In this document: piece by piece, positions 53,361-64,000 of the stretch
Layout: each line of letters opens with the position of its first letter
How positions within the stretch are numbered: position 1 is the stretch's first letter
Source: Phaeosaccion multiseriatum
Taxonomy: Eukaryota > Ochrophyta, other classes
Length of the DNA stretch: 64,000 nt
Direction: 5' to 3'
Assembly (NCBI GenBank): GCA_965112735.1
Contig: OZ218952.1
Location: 4,154,001-4,218,000 of the forward strand
Position numbers and translations under genes: made by a program
The notes under the pieces: generated by a model
Told to the model about the DNA's origin: nothing
Seen by the model: only the letters and a program-made list of their open reading frames with translations
Databases searched by the model: none

Positions 53361-53808
53361 TGATTAGGGCCAGCTGAATACGTCGAGTTCCTTCCTGCGG
53401 GCGAACTTCGGAGGAGACGACGAGCTCGTGGTGGGGGGAAGCGACGATGGAGCCATCTGCGTGTGGGACACGTGAGTCAGTCAATCAGTCAGTCCAGAGA
53501 GAGAGATATAGCCCTACTCCCCCTCTGCTTAACCCCTCTCCCTCCCTGCTCCCCCCCTTGCTGGACCCTTTGCTTGACCCCTACCTACCCAACCCCAAAG
53601 GCGGAGTGGCGGTTTGCTGGAGCGTCTGCGTGGGCATGTGGGTGCGGCCTACCGAGGGGCGTGGAACGCTCCACAGGGGCTGTTGGCGTCGTGTTCGGAG
53701 GACGGAACGGTCCGCACATGGTGGTGGGAGGACGAGAGCGACGAGGGAGAGGATGGGAGGAGAAACAAGGAGGAGGGGGAGGAGGAGGGGGGGAGCGCCA
53801 GGACTTGA
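48292..53808 (+). CDS. LisH-CTLH-WD40 protein resembling WDR47
   Basis: Fourteen exons: 48292-48330, 48531-48641, 48906-48965, 49130-49182, 49391-49576, 49973-50269, 50467-50863, 51291-51422, 51692-51919, 52058-52129, 52407-52498, 52827-52995, 53368-53471, 53601-53808 (TGA); 715 residues, every junction in frame. Parts: LisH (VKLDIVRMIVQYLNGERFF), CTLH (RFRKAILEGDWEQASQLV), a helical region with FRSLCYLLTCKTVSSSDYFS, Ser/Gly and Gln-rich inserts, then WD40 repeats (VEWVGEEGYLLAAGGMDGYV; CNTMGDKIAAGGADGSVKIW; VYCVAWHPSQRQVISAGNDR; SNKHGNLLASAARDSTIRFW; VAYSRDGLYLLSSCRHGAAR; ELVVGGSDDGAICVWDT; APQGLLASCSEDGTVRTW). The LisH-CTLH arrangement and segment spacing resemble WDR47 (microtubule-linked) more than SMU1 or WDR26. 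This assignment is by eye. A partial dead copy lies 4 kb upstream. Confidence 0.85.
49310..49388. repeat. (CCCAA)n pentanucleotide repeat at an intron 3' end
   Basis: About 12 CCCAA units run straight into the acceptor ctcaacccag at 49390. They resemble telomeric sequence superficially but are intronic. Confidence 0.9.
49596..49858. repeat. (CTA)n trinucleotide tract in an intron
   Basis: About 260 bases of CTA units with small interruptions, between exons 49391-49576 and 49973-50269. Confidence 0.92.
50978..51280. repeat. (GT)n / GTGCGT tract then (CCCT)n in one intron
   Basis: A GT-rich tract at 50978-51122 and a CCCT run at 51228-51277 occupy most of the intron 50864-51290. The second serves as the pyrimidine tract before the acceptor. 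Confidence 0.9.
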
Positions 53809-54375
53809 AAATAAAAATGAGAGGGTTTTGAACCCTTCCTCGCACTGACCGAGAGGGACTGACTCAGAGGGACTGAGTGAGAGGGGTTGGGTGCGGACGG
53901 ATCCGTGCGGTAGAGGAGGGGAGGCAATGCGACACAAAAGCCAGTGCTAGTGCCAGTGCTTGCCTCCCGTAGTGCAGTCTTTGCCTCCCCGAAGTGGCCA
54001 AGGGGGTGAGGTGTTACTAAATCAACAGTTTTCGACGCATATATATGAGTACTTAATTACATCACCCCCAAGAGTGTTGATATATCCCACCCACACCAAC
54101 CACGCCACGGTATCTCGCCTGCTCGACAGAGCTTCTCGGGCGTCGGGTAGGGGCAGCAGACACCACAGCTTCACCATCAGCAGCAGGGCTCTACTCACAC
54201 GGCGAGACAGACAGACAGACAGACAAGACGCGTCCCCGGTCCAGAAGCGGGCCCGAAAGGGTGGCCTGGCCAGCCATGATTCCTCCCGAGGGAAAATGAG
54301 CTACTCCCAGGAAATGCACAGACAGACAAGCCCCAGCCGCGACAGGATGGGAAGCCAAACACAACCCGGGTGTGT
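53809..54375. other. Convergent intergenic region
   Basis: Between the stops of the LisH-WD40 gene (+) and PPR copy B (-). The right part (54290-54375) matches the 3' flank of the PPR fragment at 25310-25378, inverted. No gene. Confidence 0.6.
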
Positions 54376-56283
54376 CTAATTCCCTCCACCGACCCGCATC
54401 ACCACCCTCCCCGGGTTGTGCTCATCTTCCCATACTTCGAGGCCCTGCCTCTCCTGCAAATAGGCCAGCACCACGGGCTTGAGAACGCTGACGCCGTCCT
54501 CGCTGCCTCGGCCCCGGCCTGTGATGACTTTGATCTCACCCTCCACCTTCTCCACTGAGAGCACGTGACGAAGCGCTGCCTTGCTCATTCCCTGGGTGAA
54601 TTCGTGCAAGTCCATCTTCCTCCCAGGTTCGAGCCAGTGTGTGAAGACCCCTTGCGACACGGCCTCAGAGTACACCTCGTCAGCAGCCTCCTCGTCGCCA
54701 CCGTCCTGCAAAGCGTCAACGGTAGCGCTGTAGGTGATCTGATTGGGGGCAAGTCCTTTGTCCTTCATCTCTTTGAAGAGCTTCAGGGCCTCCACGTGGT
54801 TGTTGCCGTTGCTACACGCAGTGATGGCTGCACTGTAGCTGATCACATCTGGCATGAGTCCTGCCGCCTCCATCTCTTTGAATAGCCTCAGGGCCTCCAC
54901 GTGGTTGTTGCCGTTGCCACATGCAGTAATGGCTGCGTTATAGCTGATCGCATTTGGCCTGAGCCCTATCGCCTTCATCTCGTTGAAGAGCCTCAGGGCC
55001 TCCAGGTGGTTGTTGTCGTTGCCGCATGCAGTGATGGCCGCACTATAGCTGATCACATTTGGTCGGAGTCCTACCACCTTCATCTCACTGAGGAGATTCA
55101 GGGCCTCCACGTGGTTGTTGTCGTTGCCACATGCAGTGATGGCTGCACTATAGCTGATCACATTTGGCCGGAGTCCTGTCGCCTTCATCTCGTTGAATAG
55201 CCTCAGGGCCTCCAGGTGGTTGTTGTCGTTGCCGCATGCAGTGATGGCCGCACTATAGCTGATCACATTTGGCGTGAGCCCTACCGCCTTCATCTCATTG
55301 AAGAGCTTCAGGGCCTCAATGTGGTTGTTGCCGTTGCCACATGCGGTGATGGCTGCATTGTAGCTGATCACACCAGGCTTGAGTCCTACCACCTTCATCT
55401 CATTGAAGAGCTTGAGGGCCTCCACGTGGTTGTTGCCGTTCCCACATGCAGTGATGGCTGCATTGAAGCTGATCACATTTGGCCTGAGTCCTACCGCCTT
55501 CATCTCCTTGAAGAGCTTCAGGGCCTCCACGTGGTTGTCGTTGCCGCATGCAGTGATGGCTGCACTAAAGCTGATCACATCAGGCTTGAGTCCAACCCCC
55601 TTCATCTCCTTGAAGAGCTTCAGGGCCTGTGTACTTTCGCCAGCTCTGCTACACGCCGTGATGATAGTGCTGTAGGTCCTCTCGTTAGGAGCGATTCCTA
55701 CCGCCCTCATCTCATTGAAGAGCTTCAGGGCCTCAACTTCGTTGTTGTCGTTGGCACACGCAGTAATAGCGGTATTGAAGCTGATAACATCTGGCTTGAG
55801 TCCTACCTCCTTCATATCCCTGAGCAGCCGCAAGGCCTCCACGTGGTTCTTGCCGTTGGCACAAGCTGTAATGACTGAGTTATAACTGATCACACTCGGC
55901 TCAAGGCCTTCCTTCTTCATCTCTTCCAGAAGTTTCAAAGCGCCCTTCCACCGCCCGCACTTCCCAATCGCGGAAATGGCGGCATTGAGACAGTACAGAT
56001 CGGGCTGCAGGCCCTCTCGCCGTGCGCGTTCCAGAGTAGGCGCGACCCTCTTCCAGTCCTTGCTTGCACCCAGAGCTTGGATCTCCCTCATGAGCTGCAT
56101 CTGCCTCGCCTTGTCGCCCCCCCGCCGTCCCCCATTCGAGTAGCAGGACCATTGTGGGCATTGTGGAAGGGAGAGCGCAGTCTCTACCCTACGTTGCGCC
56201 GCGGTGCTTCTTGACGGTCTTGCCCTCCTGCCAATGCAGGTCCTGACCACCCTCCTCAACGACATCACTCGCATCATCAGCAT
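54376..56283 (-). CDS. PPR-SMR protein, organelle RNA-binding (copy B)
   Basis: A single minus-strand exon of 635 codons. ATG 56283 gives the same Arg-rich presequence as copy A (MLMMRVMSLRRVVRTCIGRR), and the first 100 or so residues are almost identical. Twelve full P-class PPR motifs and a degenerate thirteenth follow. The fifth has lost one residue (GNDNHVEA for GNDNNHVEA). The SMR-like tail has DLHEFTQG and TGRGRGSEDG, then LKPVVLAYLQ; it ends WEDEHNPGRVVMRVGGGN. The tail keeps DLH, so it is more complete than the fragment at 24958. Likely a mitochondrial RNA-binding factor, targeting its own transcript. Residues 5 and 35 of many motifs differ from copy A, so the predicted RNA target is different. 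Confidence 0.9.
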   Translation of the reverse strand: MLMMRVMSLRRVVRTCIGRRARPSRSTAAQRRVETALSLPQCPQWSCYSNGGRRGGDKARQMQLMREIQALGASKDWKRVAPTLERARREGLQPDLYCLNAAISAIGKCGRWKGALKLLEEMKKEGLEPSVISYNSVITACANGKNHVEALRLLRDMKEVGLKPDVISFNTAITACANDNNEVEALKLFNEMRAVGIAPNERTYSTIITACSRAGESTQALKLFKEMKGVGLKPDVISFSAAITACGNDNHVEALKLFKEMKAVGLRPNVISFNAAITACGNGNNHVEALKLFNEMKVVGLKPGVISYNAAITACGNGNNHIEALKLFNEMKAVGLTPNVISYSAAITACGNDNNHLEALRLFNEMKATGLRPNVISYSAAITACGNDNNHVEALNLLSEMKVVGLRPNVISYSAAITACGNDNNHLEALRLFNEMKAIGLRPNAISYNAAITACGNGNNHVEALRLFKEMEAAGLMPDVISYSAAITACSNGNNHVEALKLFKEMKDKGLAPNQITYSATVDALQDGGDEEAADEVYSEAVSQGVFTHWLEPGRKMDLHEFTQGMSKAALRHVLSVEKVEGEIKVITGRGRGSEDGVSVLKPVVLAYLQERQGLEVWEDEHNPGRVVMRVGGGN

Positions 56284-57283
56284 GATGATGATCGCCCTCA
56301 CGATACGCAGTACGATACGCGTACGCAATCATGGTAATGAAGCTTTTATTTGGGTCCAATTGGCGACGATTGTAATTCTTTTTTATTTTATTTTGAGGCT
56401 TGAGCGAAGGCTGGGAGGAAACAAAGCCAACAAAACCCTTGCATCGACCTCATGAGGAGAAAGTGAAGGAAACCGTAGGTTCCACACTCTCCACACGCAC
56501 ACACATCCTCACGCGCACACCACGACCGACCCACATCTTCGACCCCTGACACGCTATCCGCTAACGCTATCGCCGGCGCCAGCCGGCACGCTATCCGCTA
56601 TCTCCGGCGCGCTATCCGCTATCGGCCGGCGCCAGCCGGCACGCTATCCGCTATCGGCCGGCGCCAGCCGGCACGCTATCCGCTATTGGCCGGCGGCCGA
56701 TAGCGCGCTATCGAGAATGTGAGCGATAGCGTGTCAGGGGTCGAACATCTAAGATCTTACTGATTAATTCCCCTTCCTTTATTGTTTGCCGTATCCTCCT
56801 CCCAGTCCTTTGTTTACTAATAAATTATAAAAATAAAAAGAAGCCACAGCTAAAATCAGCTAATGCTTACCCTCTCCCCCTCCTCTCCTCCACCACCCCA
56901 CACATAAATATCCCCCCCGCCCTATAGCAACCCTGTAGTAAGTGGTGCAACATTCAGCCTCCTACCCCCCCTCCCCTCCCTCCCCATTTCAAAACACAGC
57001 ACAGAGCACAACGTCCAAACTTCTCCTCAGAAGGAAAGAGCGCGGAGAGGCGCGAGACAAGGCAAAATAAAAGCAAGCAAACACCCCTCTAATTCATTCA
57101 TTCCCCCCCACAAGTACAAAAAACTCCACATCCCTCCCTCTTTCCCCATCCACGGTAATCAATCATCCACGACACACCTCGTCTCTCCCTCCCATCTTCC
57201 CCGTCCCCCTCCCCCCACCTCACTCTCTAGTAGCGCCATTAGATGGCAGATAGCAGGCAGACAAGGACTTGAGATGGACGCGC
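56284..57283. other. 1-kb intergenic region with TIR element
   Basis: The promoter of PPR copy B lies on the left, then the element at 56539-56744, then A/T-rich 3' flank of the UGPase-PGM gene (-). No gene. Confidence 0.6.
56539..56744. mobile_element. TIR element, 206 bp, with tandem repeats and 6-bp target duplication
   Basis: Perfect 20-bp terminal inverted repeats TCGACCCCTGACACGCTATC (56539-56558) and complement (56725-56744). ACATCT lies immediately outside both ends (56533-56538 and 56745-56750). Inside are four to five units of ACGCTATCCGCTATC plus a GGCCGGCGCCAGCCGGC palindrome. No coding capacity. Confidence 0.8.
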
Positions 57284-63789
<6,506 letters not shown>

Positions 63790-63824
63790 CTGGTTGGTAT
63801 TGGTAGTAAGACAATGGGTAGGTG

Positions 63825-64000
63825 GATGGGTGGGTGGGTGGTTAAATTGGTTGGTTATGTGGTTGAGTAGGTAGGCTGGGTGGGTGGATTGGGCTGGTGG
63901 GTCATTGGGTGGGTTGGGAGAGTCAGGTGGGTACGGTGGGTGGGTGGGTGGTTTGGTTGGTTGGGAGTATGATTGAGTGGTTAGGCAGGTGGGTGGGTCG
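63825..64000. repeat. GGTGGGTGGGT-type tetranucleotide tract at the window edge
   Basis: A G-rich repeat on the + strand, in the intron upstream of exon 63789-63604 (sense CCACC). Runs of four G-triplets could form quadruplexes, but this is composition only. Confidence 0.75.

Overview
The window is nuclear DNA of a eukaryote, most likely a photosynthetic stramenopile (heterokont) alga. Three things point there. Genes are split by GT-AG introns that are often packed with simple repeats. One gene (14817-18087) has a bipartite plastid presequence with a signal peptide followed by a Phe-containing AFAP motif, typical of secondary red plastids. Another (57284 to beyond the right edge) encodes a UGPase-phosphoglucomutase fusion, an arrangement known from stramenopiles. 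The species cannot be fixed from the sequence. All exon coordinates were read by hand from splice consensus, frame continuity and recognised protein families.

Left block (1-14307): two tandem paralogous genes on the + strand for modular cell-surface proteins. The first lacks its 5' end; the second is complete (21 exons, 1617 codons plus stop). Both carry an unnamed domain of about 150 residues, Cys-rich modules, Pro/Thr stalks and one C-terminal membrane helix. The second adds four Notch/LNR repeats. Both show repeated internal exon duplication at DNA level. Next comes a CPP1-like plastid J-domain membrane protein (14817-18087, +), then a convergent, unrecognised coiled-coil/low-complexity protein (18872-21761, -) with an apparent frame break. 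From 21762 to about 27100 there is little coding sequence apart from a truncated PPR-SMR tail.

Middle block (27112-43751): a PPR-SMR gene (+), a LACTB2-type metallo-beta-lactamase-fold nuclease (-), a small one-helix protein (-), kanadaptin (+), WDR55/Jip5 (-) and a CAMK-like kinase (-).

Right block (43752-64000): a dead partial copy of a LisH-CTLH-WD40 gene, a class I methyltransferase (-), the intact LisH-CTLH-WD40 gene resembling WDR47 (48292-53808, +), a second PPR-SMR gene in inverted orientation (54376-56283, -) and the 3' part of the UGPase-PGM fusion (-).

The genes do not form a pathway cluster; they are ordinary housekeeping genes plus two rapidly evolving families (surface proteins and PPR). 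The most interesting non-gene structure is a set of short terminal-inverted-repeat elements. Two of them start TCG(G/A)CCCCTGAC, have apparent 6-bp target duplications and contain small tandem repeats (40620-40748 and 56539-56744). Related pieces lie at 4898 and 47327-47566. A second theme is that many intronic tandem repeats begin exactly at a splice site.
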